Shown: positions 1-11,880, counted from the first letter of the stretch. The stretch is DNA of 64,000 bases from Theropithecus gelada (GCF_003255815.1 NC_037689.1:23449750-23513749); one strand, 5' to 3'. Notes: generated from the letters alone by a model not told the origin. A program made the numbers and translations.

Positions 1-178
1 AGCTGGATGTGGTGGCGGGCGCCTGTAATCCCAGCTACTTGGGAGGCTGAGGCAGGAGAATCACTTGAACCCAGGAGGTGGAGGTTGCAGTGAGCGAAGA
101 TCGCACCACTGCACTCCAGCCTGGGTGACAGAGTGAGACTCTGTCTCCCCCTCAAAAAAAAGAAAAAAGAAAAAAAAG
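1..178 (+). mobile_element. Alu right arm (truncated by window edge)
   Basis: Begins in the right arm (AGCTGGATGTGGTGGCGGGC) and ends in an A-rich tail. Confidence 0.95.
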
Positions 179-1019
179 GACAAGATGATCGTTTTTATGT
201 TCTGTATATTTTACCACAATAAAAGAAGTTTTGGAGGACAGGGTAAGCAATACTGTGGGGGAGGAGGGCGGCTTGCCAACCATTTCCTGACTCCTTCCTG
301 ACCCATTTTTACCTAATCATTCAGCAGGCATCCTGCAGCCGCCGTGTTGAGATGGGCAGGCGGGATCGCAGGGCCGTTTACAGCTGCAACGAGGCGTTGG
401 GGGCCACATCCTAGCTTCCCGTGTTCTTCTCGTAAAAGGGGTCTTTTACCGTGCCTGAGTCGTGATACCAGCCAGTTTCCTAGTCTTCTGATACTCCCGC
501 CTTGTGGTACATGTGAAGAAACACCACATGGGGACCTGCTGGGGTAAACACCGCATGGGCACCTGCTCAGCTACCCCAGCCTGACACCCGGACCTTCACA
601 GAAGCACCTGAGCTCTTGCACCTGAGCCTGCAGGGAAGGGTCCGGAGCCCAGAGCTCTGACTCCGACGGGCAACGTGTACCCAAATGCCCAGTCTGCACG
701 GGGGATTTCAGCTTTGCCGTGTGTGAAGGGAGAGGGATACCAGCAGGATGCCAGATGAGAAAGGCAACCTGTGAACCCAGCATAGCAGTACAGCGGGTAC
801 CACCGTGAACACCACACACACGATAGGAAGCTCATTTTCCCCGGTTGAATGATCGATACGACGTGCCCTGCTTAACCAGAAAAAAAAGCAAGGCTCCATT
901 CCATGTAATCCTTGCCTCATGGTGCCAGACATAGCCGTGGAAAAGTAAACTCCTTGATAAACTAATGAGAATTCACAGGTGAGTTTACAGCTTATCCTGT
1001 GGGCTGCTGGCTGTCTAAC
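179..1019. other. Unique intergenic sequence, nothing recognised
   Basis: No gene-like exon with splice signals, and no repeat that I can name. Confidence 0.6.
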
Positions 1020-2189
1020 TTTTTTTTTTTTTTTTTTTTTGACATGGAGTCTCACTCTGTCGCCCAGGCTGGAGTGCAATGGTGCGATCTCAGCTCACTG
1101 CAACCTCCGCCTCCCGGGTTCAAGGGATTCTCCTGCCTCAGCCTCCCCAGTAGCTGGGACTACAGGTGTGCACCACCACGCTCAGCTAATTTTTGTATTT
1201 TTAGTAGAGACGGGGTTTGTGCTGGGATTACAGGTGTGTCACCGTGCCCGGCCATCTTTTTAATTAATTAATTAATTTTTTAAAATTTTTTTATTTTGAG
1301 ACAGAGTCTTACTCTGTTGCCCAGGCTGGACTGCAGTGGTGCAATCTCGGCTCACCGCAGCCTCTGCCTCCTGGGTTCAAGAGATTCTCCTGCCTCAGCC
1401 TCTCGAGTAGCTGGGATTACAGACACGTGCCACCACGCCTGGCTAATTTTTGTATTTTTAGTAGAGGTGGGGTTTCACCATGTTAGCCAGGATGGTCTTG
1501 ATCTCTTGATCTCATGATCCACCGGCCTTGGCCTCCTAAAGTGCTGGGAATGCAGGCGTGAGCCACCGCGTCTGGCCAATTTTTTTTTTTTTTTTTTGAG
1601 ATGGAGTCTCACTCTGTTGTCCAGGCTGGAGTGAAGTGGCACAATCTCAGCTCACTACAACCTCTGCCTCCTGGGTTCAAGTGATCCTCCTGTGTCAGCC
1701 TCCCGAATAGCTGGGATTACAGGCATGTGCCACCACGCCTGGCTAATTTTTGTATTTCTAGTAGAGACGGGGTTTCACCATGTTAACCAGGATGATCTTG
1801 ATCTCTTGATCTCATGATCCACTGGCCTTGGCCTCCTAAAGTGCTGGGATTACAGGCGTGAGCCACCGCGCCTGGCCAATTTTTTGTTTGTTTGTTTGTT
1901 TTGTTTTTTGAGATGGAATCTCACTCTGTCGCCCAGGCTGGAGTGCAGTGGCACAATCTCAGCTCACTGCAACCTCTGCCTTCTGGGTTCAAGCCATTCT
2001 CCTGCCTCAGCCTCCAGAGTAGCTGGGACCACAGGCAGGTACTACCTCTCCCGGTTAATTTTTGTGTCTTTTTTAGAGACAGGACCTTGCTTCGTCACCC
2101 AGGCTCATCTCGAACTCCTGACCTCGTGATCCACCCGCCTCGGCCTCCCAAAGTGCTGGGATGACAGGCGTGAGCCACTGCGCCCGGCC
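1020..2189 (-). mobile_element. Four antisense Alus head-to-tail
   Basis: Elements at about 1,020-1,253 (internal deletion between the AGTAGAGACGGGGTTTG part and GTGCTGGGATTAC), 1,278-1,577, 1,578-1,877 and 1,878-2,189. Each starts with poly-T and GAGAC/GATGGAGTCTCAC and ends GCCCGGCC or a variant. The second and third share unusual variants (GATCTCATGATCCAC, CTGGCCAATTTT), so one may be a tandem copy of the other. Confidence 0.92.
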
Positions 2190-2507
2190 TTCCAACTTGT
2201 TTTCTTAACCTCACCCTAGAGTGACGAATGCATTCATAGGATGACTCAGGATCCACACATGCATGCTCCATTTCCTTCATCTGCAAAACAGACACAAGCA
2301 TTTCACTGGGAGGAGCTACACACCCAGTCATCGCTGCCTCTGAGCTTGGTGAAAATCGGATCGCGGCAGTCACGCAAAGTCAGGTGATAGAGAAGGACGG
2401 CCATGCAATTGCTGAAAAACCCCAAATCCAGGAGCACCCGGTGACAATTTCTCTTCGTTTTCCAATTGCCTCTCCTTGGGGAAGCCATAAAAATATGTTG
2501 CCTCAGG

Positions 2508-2795
2508 GCCGGGCGCGGTGGCTCACGCCTGTCATCCCAGCACTTTGGGAGGCCAAGGCGGGCGGATCACGAGGTCAGGAGATCGAGACCATCCTGGCTA
2601 ACACGGTGAAACCCCGTCTCTACTAAATATACAAAAAATTAGCCGGGCTTGGTGGCGGGCGCCTGTAGTCCCAGCTACTCGGGAGGCTGAGGCAGGAGAA
2701 TGGCGTGAACCCGGGAGCTGAGGTCGCACCACTGCACTCCAGCCTGGGCGACAGAGTGAGACTCTATCTCAAAAAACAAAACAACAAAAAAAAGT
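2508..2795 (+). mobile_element. Alu (Y-like), sense
   Basis: GGCCGGGCGCGGTGGCTCAC start, A-rich tail at 2,770-2,795. Confidence 0.95.
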
Positions 2796-2983
2796 GTCAC
2801 TTTGGGGTCAACGTCTGGAATCTCCGGCAAAGAGCTATGTCTGAGGATTACAACAAGGAACTGCAGGAAGGTAGGACCCACCAGAGAGGGACTAGGGTGA
2901 GGGAATTGAGGGCTGTGTCTATGATATAAAACTTGAGGGGGTTCCCCAAACCCAGTAACCAACGTGACTGATCATGTCGTGTA

Positions 2984-3155
2984 ACTTATTTTATTTTATT
3001 TTATTTTATTTTATTTTATGTTATTTTATTTTATTTTATAGAGACAGGGTTTCATCATGTTGCCCAGGCTGGTCTCCAACTCCTGACCTCAAGTGATCCA
3101 CCCACCTCGGCTTCCCAAAGTGCTGGGATTACAGACATGAGGCGCTGTGTCCGAA
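2984..3155 (-). mobile_element. Partial antisense Alu with (TTTTA)n tail
   Basis: A (TTTTA)n stretch at 2,984-3,040 runs into GAGACAGGGTTTCATCATG and an old, diverged Alu left arm. Confidence 0.85.
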
Positions 3156-3182
3156 CCTCACGCAATATTTAAATAGCAATAA

Positions 3183-3512
3183 AGGCCAGGCGCGGTGGCT
3201 CACGCCTGTGATCCCAGCACTTTGGGAGGCCGAGGCGGGCGGATCACCTGAGGTTGAGAGTTCGAGACCAGCCTGACCAACATTGAGATACTGTGTCGCT
3301 ACTAAAAATACAGAATTAGCTGGGCATGGTGGCGCATGCCCATAATCCTAACTACTCGGGAGGCTGAGGCAGGAGAATCACTTGAACCCGGGAGGGGGAG
3401 GTTGCAGTGAGCCGAGATGGCACCACTGCACTCCAACCTGGGCAACAAGAGCAAAACTCTGTCTCAAAAAACAAATAAACAAACAAACAAACAAATAAAT
3501 AAATAAAAAAGC
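3183..3512 (+). mobile_element. Alu (S-like), sense, (AAAC)n/(AAAT)n tail
   Basis: GGCCAGGCGCGGTGGCTCAC start; tail of AAAC and AAAT repeats. Confidence 0.95.
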
Positions 3513-4081
3513 AATAAATATGAAGGCAAAAATGCCATGAGAAACAAACCATGCAAATTTTGAATAAGGACGGGACTAGTACGCTGATAGTAATTAAACA
3601 TGAAAGCTTCATGGTCACTTGGTCAAGAGAAACTGACACACATGACAATCCTATCCATTAAAATGATATAAGCAAAAATGAAAGTTTGAGAGTATTTCGG
3701 TAAGCATGCTTTCATTCAAGCCAGGAAAGTAGAATGACTCCCTAAAAAGTCTGGTTTTGATAAAAAATAAATATTTAAAAGTTAAAGCAATGCTCTGAAT
3801 TGTCATATACCTGTGTTTCCTTGTTGTAATATTTTCCCAACTATTTTAATGTTCTGGATAAAAATAACCCACTGAAAAAAAAAACACATGAAATATATCT
3901 AGAGGGGCATGAATTTTTCCTTTTCTATATGTTTTACTTCAGGCTCCAAAAGGAATTATCAGAGCACTGCTGGAATCCTGTGTTTGTTCACAATATTGAT
4001 TTGTTCATGGTTGTTTCTTTGAATTAATTTTGCTTTTAAAATATTGAGTGAATTTGATTTTATAATATGGGTTATAGGGGT
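3513..4081. other. Unique AT-rich intergenic sequence
   Basis: No gene or named repeat seen. Confidence 0.6.
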
Positions 4082-5177
4082 TATGGATGGAGGGTGACTG
4101 AATGGATGGGTGGATGGATAGATGGGCTATTGGATAGAGGGTGGACAAATGGATGGATGAGTGGATTAGTGGTTGGGTAGATGGATGGATGGATAGATGG
4201 ATTAATGGATACAGAATAGATGGATGGATGAATGGATGGATGGTTGCGTGGGTGGTTAAATGGGTGGGTTAATGAATGGAGGGTGGATAGATGATGGATA
4301 GATAGGTTAATCGATTGAGGGTGGATGGATGGATGAGTGAATGAGTGGATAGGTCGATGAGTAGGTTAATGGATGGATGGGTTGGTGGTAGGCTAAGTGG
4401 GTGCGAGGGTGGATAGATCAAAGAATGAATGAACAGACAGATGGATGGATATATGGATATATCGGTTAATGGATGAAGGGTTGGCTGGATGGCTGAATAG
4501 GTGGATGGATATATGGGTTAATGAATAGAGGATGAATGAATGGATTAATGAATGGATGGGTTAAAGGATGAAGGGTTGGCTGGTTGGCTGACTGGATGAT
4601 TGGATAGGTGGATTGATACATGGGTTAATGAATAGAGGATGAATGAATGGATTAATGAGTGGATGCGTTAATGGATGAAGGATTGGCTGGCTGGCTGGCT
4701 GGATGACTGGATAGGTGAATTAATACATGGGTTAATGAATAGAGGATGAATGAATGGTTAAATGAATGGTTGGGTTAATGGATGAAGGGTTGGCTGGCTG
4801 GCTGGCTGGATAGGTGGATGGATACATGGGTTAATGAATAGAGGATAAATTAATGGATTAATGAAGGGATGGGTAAGTAGAAAGTGGGTGGGTTGATAGC
4901 TGGGTTAATAAACGGAGGGTGGATAGAGGATGGATAGATAGATACACGGATAGATGGTTTAACGGATGGAGGGTGGATGGATGGGTGGATGGATAGATGT
5001 AGGGATGGATGAGTGGGTAGATGGATACATGAATGGGTGGATGGATGAATAGATTGACAGACTGATGACTGGCTGAATGGGTGGATGGTTGCATAGATGC
5101 ATGAACAGATGAACTGACTGATGGAAGCATGGATGGATGGATGGATGGGTGGATGGATGGATGGATGGATGGATATG
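4082..5177 (+). repeat. GGAT-type tandem array with ~100-107-bp higher-order units
   Basis: Degenerate TGGATGGATGAATGGG repeats. Between about 4,440 and 4,880 a higher-order unit recurs: ATGGGTTAATGAATAG starts at 4,513, 4,620, 4,727 and 4,826. It ends in pure (GGAT)n at 5,130-5,175. The reverse strand gives long Ile-His-Pro-Ser reading frames that are repeat artefacts. Confidence 0.93.
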
Positions 5178-6029
5178 ATAAAGGCGGGAGAACTAAGATC
5201 TCTCATATTGGATTCCAGTTTAGTGATCTGGTCCCCGGGATTCTCAATCTTTGCAAAACCCTCCACCTCCTACCTCAGGGTGCAGCTCTAGGAGAAGAGT
5301 CCCCATGTTTGAGGGTCAGGCCTTTGATCACTGACCTCACAGTACTGGGCCCTGCCTAGGAGTCTCTCGATGGAAGACCCCACTCCTTGGAGGCATCTTG
5401 ATAAGAACCACAGTCCTGGGTCTCTCTCTTTCTCATCTGCCCCTAGGACCTTCCAAATGATTCGTTCCCTGCATGGCCTGCTCTGCATAGGGTGGCTTGC
5501 CCTGTCCTGGCATCGTACACACTTTTCTGAATTATACCTCAATTACTCTAAGGAGAAAAGGGAAGGCCGTTGCATGAGAAGCAATGCAAGGAAGTCATTT
5601 TCCTCAAGGAGGAGGCCCACTCCCGTATCTTCGTTTTGTATATTTATTTCCTGTTTGAGGCTTCCGTTTTATCTGATCTTTACAACGTCTGTTTTTCTGG
5701 TCTTTACGTGGGCGATAACGTGCTGATGTGCAGTGGTATAGCTCCTTGAAATATCATTGTCACATCAACATTTAATAAATTCCTGGAAACTGCATCCCAC
5801 ACCACAAAGCAGCATTTTCTCAGCAGGCTATGTTTTCAATGAAATTTTCTGCCCAATCACTTAGTATCAACCTCACCAGTTATCACAGATAAACCTGAGT
5901 GGTAGCCTCTGCTACTTCTTGTGGAAGGTATTTGATTCTTATGATGTTGTGAATGAGGCTGGACTCGGACTTCTCCTTTTTTGCTTGTGGCCAAGGGATG
6001 GAAGACAGGAGAGAGAAGTCATTCAGCCA
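5178..6029. other. Unique sequence between the two GGAT arrays
   Basis: No exon or named repeat recognised. Confidence 0.55.
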
Positions 6030-6890
6030 CTTGCAGTGATGGATGAATAGATTGATAGGTAGATTTGCGAATGGCTGAATGGGGAATGTATAGATAGATG
6101 GGTGGATGAATGAATAGATGGGTGGGTAAGTGGATAGATGGGTGGGTAAATGGATGGATGGATGGGTGAATGGATGGATGGGTGGGTGCATCAATGGATG
6201 GATGGGTGAATAAATGGATGAGTAACTGAATGGATGGATGAATGGATAGATGGGTGGGTGAATGGATGGATGGATGGGCACATTAATGGATGGATGAGTG
6301 AATAAATAGATGGGTGACTGGATGGATGGATGGATGAATGGATGGATAAGTGGGTGGGTGAACGGATGGATGGGCAGGTACATTAATGGATGGATGCGTT
6401 AATAAATGGATGGGTGACTAGATGGATGGATGGGGGCGTGAATGGATGGGTGGATAAGTAGATGGATGAATAGATTGACAGGTAGATTGGTGACTGACTG
6501 AATGGGGAATGTATAGATAGATGGATGGATAAATAGGTGGATGGATTGGTGGATGAATGGATGGATAGATGAGTGGGTAAATGGATGGATGGGTGGGTAG
6601 ATGGATGATGGATGGATGGATGGATGGATGGATGCATGGGTAGATGAATGGATGGGTGGATGGGTGGATAAATGGATGAACAGATTGATGACTGGCTGAA
6701 TGGGTGGGTGGGTGGATAGATGAATAGAGGGATGGATGGATGGATGGATGGATGGATGGATGGATGGATGGATGCATGGATGAACGGATGAGTGGATGGG
6801 TGGACAAATGGATGAACAGATTGACACGTTGATGACGGGCTGAATGAGTGGGTGGGTGGATAGATGAATGGGTGAATAAAGTGACAGACA
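6030..6890 (+). repeat. Second GGAT-type tandem array
   Basis: Same orientation and motif vocabulary as the first array. A marker pair (GATGAATAGATTGA...GGCTGAATGGGGAATGT variants) recurs at about 6,043 and 6,463, and GATGAACAGATTGA at about 6,676 and 6,811; a related copy sits at about 5,046 in the first array. Confidence 0.93.
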
Positions 6891-7084
6891 CATGAGTGAG
6901 ACATCCAGGTCATCTGCAGTGATGGGATGGCTTGTCTCTCCTGTCTACCACCCTAGGACTCTGTATCTCCAAATGAAAGCCCCATGCTTGGTTCTAAGAT
7001 CTTTGTTTGATTAAGGCCAATGCTTTTTCTTTTTTTTTTTTTTTTTTTAACTTGTTTCCACAATCTCCAGTTACTCACCATAAT

Positions 7085-7510
7085 AGGTTGAATCTCGTCC
7101 CCCCAAAAGATATATCTAATCCTATCCCCTGTTGAATGAGAACTTATTTGGAAATGGGGTCTTTGCAGATGTGATTAAGTGAAGGGTCTTGAGATGAGAT
7201 CATCCTGGAGTAGGGTGGGCCCTAAATCCAGTGAAACGTGTCCTTCTAAGAGACAGAGGAGGAGACACAGACACAGAGGAGAGGGCCACATGGAGACGGA
7301 GGCAGAGACTGGAGTGATGCAGCCACAAGCTCAGGTACTCCTGGAGTCCCCGGAGCTGGGAGAGGCAGGAAGGATCCTCTCCTAGAGCCTCCAGAGGGAG
7401 CCCGATCCTGCCCACACCTTGATCTCAGACTTCTGGTCTCCAGAACTGTGAGATAAATCACGTCTGTTGTCCTAAACCCTTGAGTTTTAGGTAAATTGTT
7501 AGGGCGGCCC
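7085..7510 (+). mobile_element. Old interspersed repeat, LTR-like layout, family not named
   Basis: Contains GAACTTATTTGGAAATGGGG, TCTTTGCAGATGTGATTAAG and CCAGAACTGTGAGATAAAT, a well-known middle-aged human repeat whose family name I cannot assign with confidence. Two antisense relatives lie at 11.3-11.9 kb. Confidence 0.75.
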
Positions 7511-7775
7511 CAGAGCAATCACGTACCCGTGAAATGCATAATTCTGTATTTCTGCAGTCCCCACCAATTCCCTTTACTTTGGTCACCAGCTGCACATTCA
7601 AATTCAGGGGTCCCGGGAAGCACTCTCTTTTCAGAACAGGTGGCTAAAACTTATAGGCTCCCAGTGACCACCTTCAGGGTGAATAATTGCCTAGAATGAC
7701 TCACAAGAAGTCAGGAAAACACTGTGTTTGTGATTAAAGTCTTATTATACCGAATAGATATAAATTAAAATCAGC

Positions 7776-8070
7776 CAAGCTGGGCACAGCGGCTCATGCC
7801 TGTAATCCCAACACTTTGGAAGGTCGAGGTGGGAGGATCGCTTGAGCCTAGGAGTTTGAGACCAGCCTGGCCAACAGAGCGAGATCTCATCTCTCCAAAA
7901 AAAAAAAAAAAAAAATTAGCCAGGGATGGTGGTGCACGTCTGTCATCCCAGCTACTCAGGACGCCGAGTTGGGAAGACTGCTTGAGCCCCAGAGGTTGAG
8001 GCTGTAGTGAGCTGTGATTGTATCCCTGTACTCCAGCCTGGGTAACAGAGTGAGACCCTGGCTCAAAAAT
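7776..8070 (+). mobile_element. Alu (J-like), sense, founder of the following array
   Basis: GCTGGGCACAGCGGCTCATG start and the older two-monomer sequence; its tail is (AATC)n instead of poly-A and continues into the minisatellite. Confidence 0.9.
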
Positions 8071-9735
8071 CAATCAATCAATCAATCAATTAAATGATAT
8101 CTGGAAAAAAAGAGATGCATAAAACAGAGACCCTGCCTTAAAGTCAATCAATTAATTCATTTAATTAAAAAATATTAGCCAAGAAAAGTGAAGTATGAGA
8201 CAGTAAGACTCTGCCACAAAATTAATTATATTAAATAAGGTCAGCCAAGAAAAAAGATGCCTAAGACAGAGTGAGACCCTGTTCAAAATCAATCGATCAG
8301 TCAGTATCAGCCAAGAAAAGAGATGCCTAAGACATAGTGAGATCTTACCTCACAATCAATCAATGAATTGAGTTAAATAATATCAGTCAAGAAAAGAAAT
8401 GGATAAGAGAGTGAGACCCTACTCAAAATCGATCAATGAATTAAATAATATCAGCCAATAAAAGAAATGGATAAGAGAGTGAGACCCTACTCAAAATCAA
8501 TCAATCAATTAATTAATTAAATAATATCAGCCAAGAAAAGAAATGGATGAGAGTGAGACCCTACTCAAAATCAATCAATCAATCAATCAATTAATTAATT
8601 AATATCAGCCAAGAAAAGAAATGGATAAGAGAGTGAGACCTTACTCAAAATCAATCAATCAATTAATTGAATTAAACAGTATCAGTCAAGAAAAGAAATG
8701 GATAAGAGAGTGAGACCCTACTCAAAATCAATCAATGAATTAATTAATTAAATAATATCAGCCAAGAAAAGAAATAGATAAGAGAGTGAGACTCTACTCA
8801 AAATCAATCAATGAATTAATTAATTAAATAATATCAGCCAAGAAAAGAGATGCTTGAAACGGAGACTCTACCTCAAAATCTATCAATCGATTAATTAAAT
8901 TAAATAATATCAGCCAGGAAACAATATATGAGAGTGAGACCCTGCCTCAAAACCAATCATCGATTAATATCAGCCAAGAAAAGAGATGCGTAAGACAGCA
9001 TGACACTGTGCCTCAGAATCAATCAATTAATTAAAGTAAATAATATCAGCCAAGAAAAGAGATGTATGAGAGACTGAGACCCTGCTGAAAACCAACCAAT
9101 TAATTAAATAAATAATACCAACCAAATAAAGAGACGTGTAAAACAGAGACCCTACCTCAAAATCAATCAATCAATTAAATAATACCAGGCGAGAAGAGAG
9201 ATGTATGAGACAGTGAGACCCCTGCTTGAAATCAATCAATTATTAAATTAAAAATAATATCCATCAAGGAAAGAGATGCATAAAACAGACATCTTACCTC
9301 AAAATCAATCCATCAATCAATTGATAAGTTAAATAATTTCAGCCAAGAAAAGAGATATATGAGAGACCGAGACCCTGCTCAAAACCAACCGATTAATTAA
9401 TTAAATAAATGATATCAGCCAAGTAAAGAGACATGTAAAACAGAGACCCTACCTCAAAATCAATCAATCAATTAAATAATAGCAGGCGAGAAAAGAGATG
9501 TATGAGACAGTGAGACCCCTGCTGGAAACCAATCAATTATTAAATTAAACATAATATCCGTCAAGGAAAGAGATGCATAAAACAGAGACCCTACCTCAAA
9601 ATCAATCCATCCATCAATTAATGAAGTTAAATAATATCAGCCAAGAAAAGAGATGCGTAAGACACAGGGAGTGAAAGTCAATGAATTAATTAATTTAATT
9701 CAGTAATATCCGCCAAGCAAAGAGACGTAGAAGAG
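8041..9735 (+). repeat. Minisatellite grown from an Alu 3' end (about 22 units of 65-90 bp)
   Basis: Each unit contains GAGTGAGACCCT (the Alu 3' end), CTCAAAATCAATCAATCAAT (the Alu tail) and AATAATATCAGCCAAGAAAA plus GAGATGCATAAGACA (downstream flank). The first unit is the real end of the Alu at 7,776-8,070, so the array arose by amplifying Alu end plus flank. A four-unit block is itself duplicated with about 298-base spacing (about 9,061-9,354 and 9,356-9,656). Confidence 0.92.
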
Positions 9736-10049
9736 AGCGTCAAGGAGGAACCGAGACCCACAGCTTCCATTGTCCTCTCCCAAAGGACTCGTGGGTTCTG
9801 TTCCCTCCTCTTGGCATCAATGTGTGATGACAGAGGTCAAGTGGTGCCCACCAAGAAGCCTTATCAGCCTTATCAAGTGTCTGGAGTTTTACCCGGGTCC
9901 CCACCACTTTCTGCCTCTGGCACTGAGCTTTACTCTCCAGCCCCTCCTGGAGGTTGAAACTGATACTGCATGTCCCAAGACGCCCACCGTAAATTGCCTT
10001 GCTGGACCCTCCAGGGGGGCCAAAGCCCGCTGAAGATGACCACATCTGA
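9736..10049. other. Unique sequence
   Basis: No exon with matching splice sites, no named repeat. Confidence 0.5.
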
Positions 10050-10140
10050 CTAATTTCTGTATTTTTTTTCTTTTTTTTAGAGATGGAGTCTTGCTATGTT
10101 GCCTAGGCTGGTCCTAAATTCCTGGGCTCCAGCAATCCTT
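10050..10140 (-). mobile_element. Antisense Alu fragment
   Basis: TTTTTTTAGAGATGGAGTCTTGC to CCAGCAATCCTT. It stops abruptly at TCCAAGAAAAGAGG, which resembles the flank part of the 8-9.7 kb minisatellite. Confidence 0.75.
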
Positions 10141-10181
10141 CCAAGAAAAGAGGTAGACATCTATTTGGGAATGGTTACTCT

Positions 10182-10590
10182 TTTTTTTTTTTTTTTTTTC
10201 TTTTTTTGAGACAGGGTCCAGCTCTGTTGCCCAGGCTGGAGTGCAGTGGCAAAATCGTAGTTCACTGCAGGCTGGAACTCCTGGGCTCAAGCGATCCTCA
10301 TGCCTCCACCTCCTGAGTAGCTGAGACTACAGGCGTGTGCCACCACGCCCAGCTCATATTTTCCTTTTTCTTCTTTTGTAGAGATGGGGGGGGTCTCACC
10401 ATGTTGCCCACGCTGGCCTTGAACTTCTGGCCTCAAGTAATCCTCCCGCCTCGGGCTCCCAATATCAGCCAAGAAAAGAAATGGATAAGAGAGTGAGACC
10501 CTACCTCAAAATCAATCAATCAATTAATTAAGTAATATCAGCCAAGAAAAGAAGTGCTGGGATTACAGGCGTGAGACACTGCACCTGGCC
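10182..10590 (-). mobile_element. Antisense Alu interrupted by a minisatellite insert
   Basis: The Alu runs 10,182-10,459 (to CGGGCTCCCA) and resumes at AAGTGCTGGGATTACAGGCG (about 10,552) to CTGGCC at 10,590. The interruption is described as its own feature. Confidence 0.9.
10460..10552 (+). repeat. Minisatellite unit inserted in an Alu
   Basis: About 92 bases starting AATATCAGCCAAGAAAAGAA, through GAGTGAGACCCTACCTCAAA and the AATC tract, to a second GCCAAGAAAAG. This is a little over one unit of the array at 8,041-9,735, in the same orientation, and is closest to its GAAATGGATAAGAGAG variants (8.4-8.8 kb). Confidence 0.93.
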
Positions 10591-11265
10591 AAGGGCATAC
10601 TGACGTCTTCACTGCAGAAAAGCAAAGCATAAATGGCTTCAGCTGATGATAACCGCTTTGCAGGGAAATGCAAAACGCTGATATATATTAAAAAAAAATG
10701 ACTTGGGCTAGGGTGTGGTCTGCTGAGGAGGACAGAGAAGGGATGTGAAGCAGGGGACCGATGAGAGCTTGTGGAAGGAAGGTGAAGCTGAAGGGAGGCT
10801 GGGCTCTCGGGGCAGGGCCGAAAGTGCTTGCTGCATTTTTCACGGGACAGTTTGCAGAAATCTTCTGTGTTGTAGAAGGATGGAATGGCCGTGCGTCTAG
10901 AGGAGTCTCTGAGTCATACAGGAGCTGGTTGCGTCCAGGTAGAGCCTGTGGTTGCGTTGTGCGAGTTAAAAATCTGTTTTTATCTGTCACTTCCTCTGGC
11001 CTGCACAGCCTCTCACGCAATGGTGGAGAGAATTACCCCCATTTCCCAGAGTGGAATGTTTGTTTCCTGAGTGTCCTCTGGTTCAAAGACGGACTCTGCA
11101 TTTTTAGCGTCATTTGTTGTTGCTCTGGGCAAACGGGTCGAGTATCCTCACGCCTTCAAATCTCCTCTGTGACTTTTGGACGGTATTCCTTAAATCTCCA
11201 TCTTTCTTCCAACATTTAGCAAGCTGAGGGCTGGAATTTTCTGGAAATTTCGGGTTGTCTTCTGA
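10591..11265. other. Unique intergenic sequence
   Basis: A + frame of 152 codons is open at 10,761-11,219, but it has no recognisable domain or splice context and I do not call it a gene. Confidence 0.5.
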
Positions 11266-11269
11266 AATC

Positions 11270-11640
11270 GCCACCATCGGGGGCTGACATGTTCCCCCAG
11301 TCCTGGAAACCAGGAGTCTGAGATCAAGGTGTGTCAGGGAGGTGCTCCCTCCACAGGCTCTAGGGGAGGCTCCTTCCTGCCTCTCTCACCTCCTGGGGGC
11401 TCCGGGCATCCCCGGGCTTGTGGCCACATTACTCCAGTGTCTGCCTCCGTCTCCACGTGGCCTCCTCCTCTGTGTCTGTGTCTCTTCTTCCCTTTAATAA
11501 GAACACCTGTCATTGCATTTTGGGCCTATCCTAATCCAGGCACATCTGATCTTCAGATGGTTAACAAATGAATTCTGCAAAGACCTGTTTCAAAATAAGG
11601 TCTCACTCCAGCTTCTGGCCTTTAGGATGTGGACAGCTCT
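11270..11640 (-). mobile_element. Old interspersed repeat, antisense (same family as 7,085)
   Basis: Reverse complement of the 7,085-7,510 family, including the rc of GTGATGCAGCCACAAGC and AAATAAGGTCTCACTC. Confidence 0.75.
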
Positions 11641-11689
11641 ATCTGAGGGCCACCGTTCACTACACTATAATTAAATTCAGTTTTTTTCC

Positions 11690-11880
11690 AGAGGCTCTAG
11701 GAGAGGATCCTTCCTGCCTCTCCCAGGTCCTGGGGGCTCCAGGCACCCCTGAGCTTGTGGCCGCATCACTCCAGTCCCTGCCTCCGTCTCCACGTGGCCT
11801 CCTCCTCTGTGTCTGTGTCTCTGTGTCTCCTGTTCTGTCTCTTAAGAGGATACCTGTCATTGCATTTCAGGTCCACCTTA
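11690..11880 (-). mobile_element. Second antisense copy of the same repeat (partial)
   Basis: Direct repeat of 11,346-11,530: GGCTCTAGGAGAGGATCCTT, GTCTCCACGTGGCCTCCTCC and CCTGTCATTGCATTT recur about 345 bases downstream. Confidence 0.75.

Noticed and set aside
6383..6913. Ile-His-Pro-Ser repeat proteins on the - strand
   Set aside because: Direct translation of (ATCC)n; not a gene.
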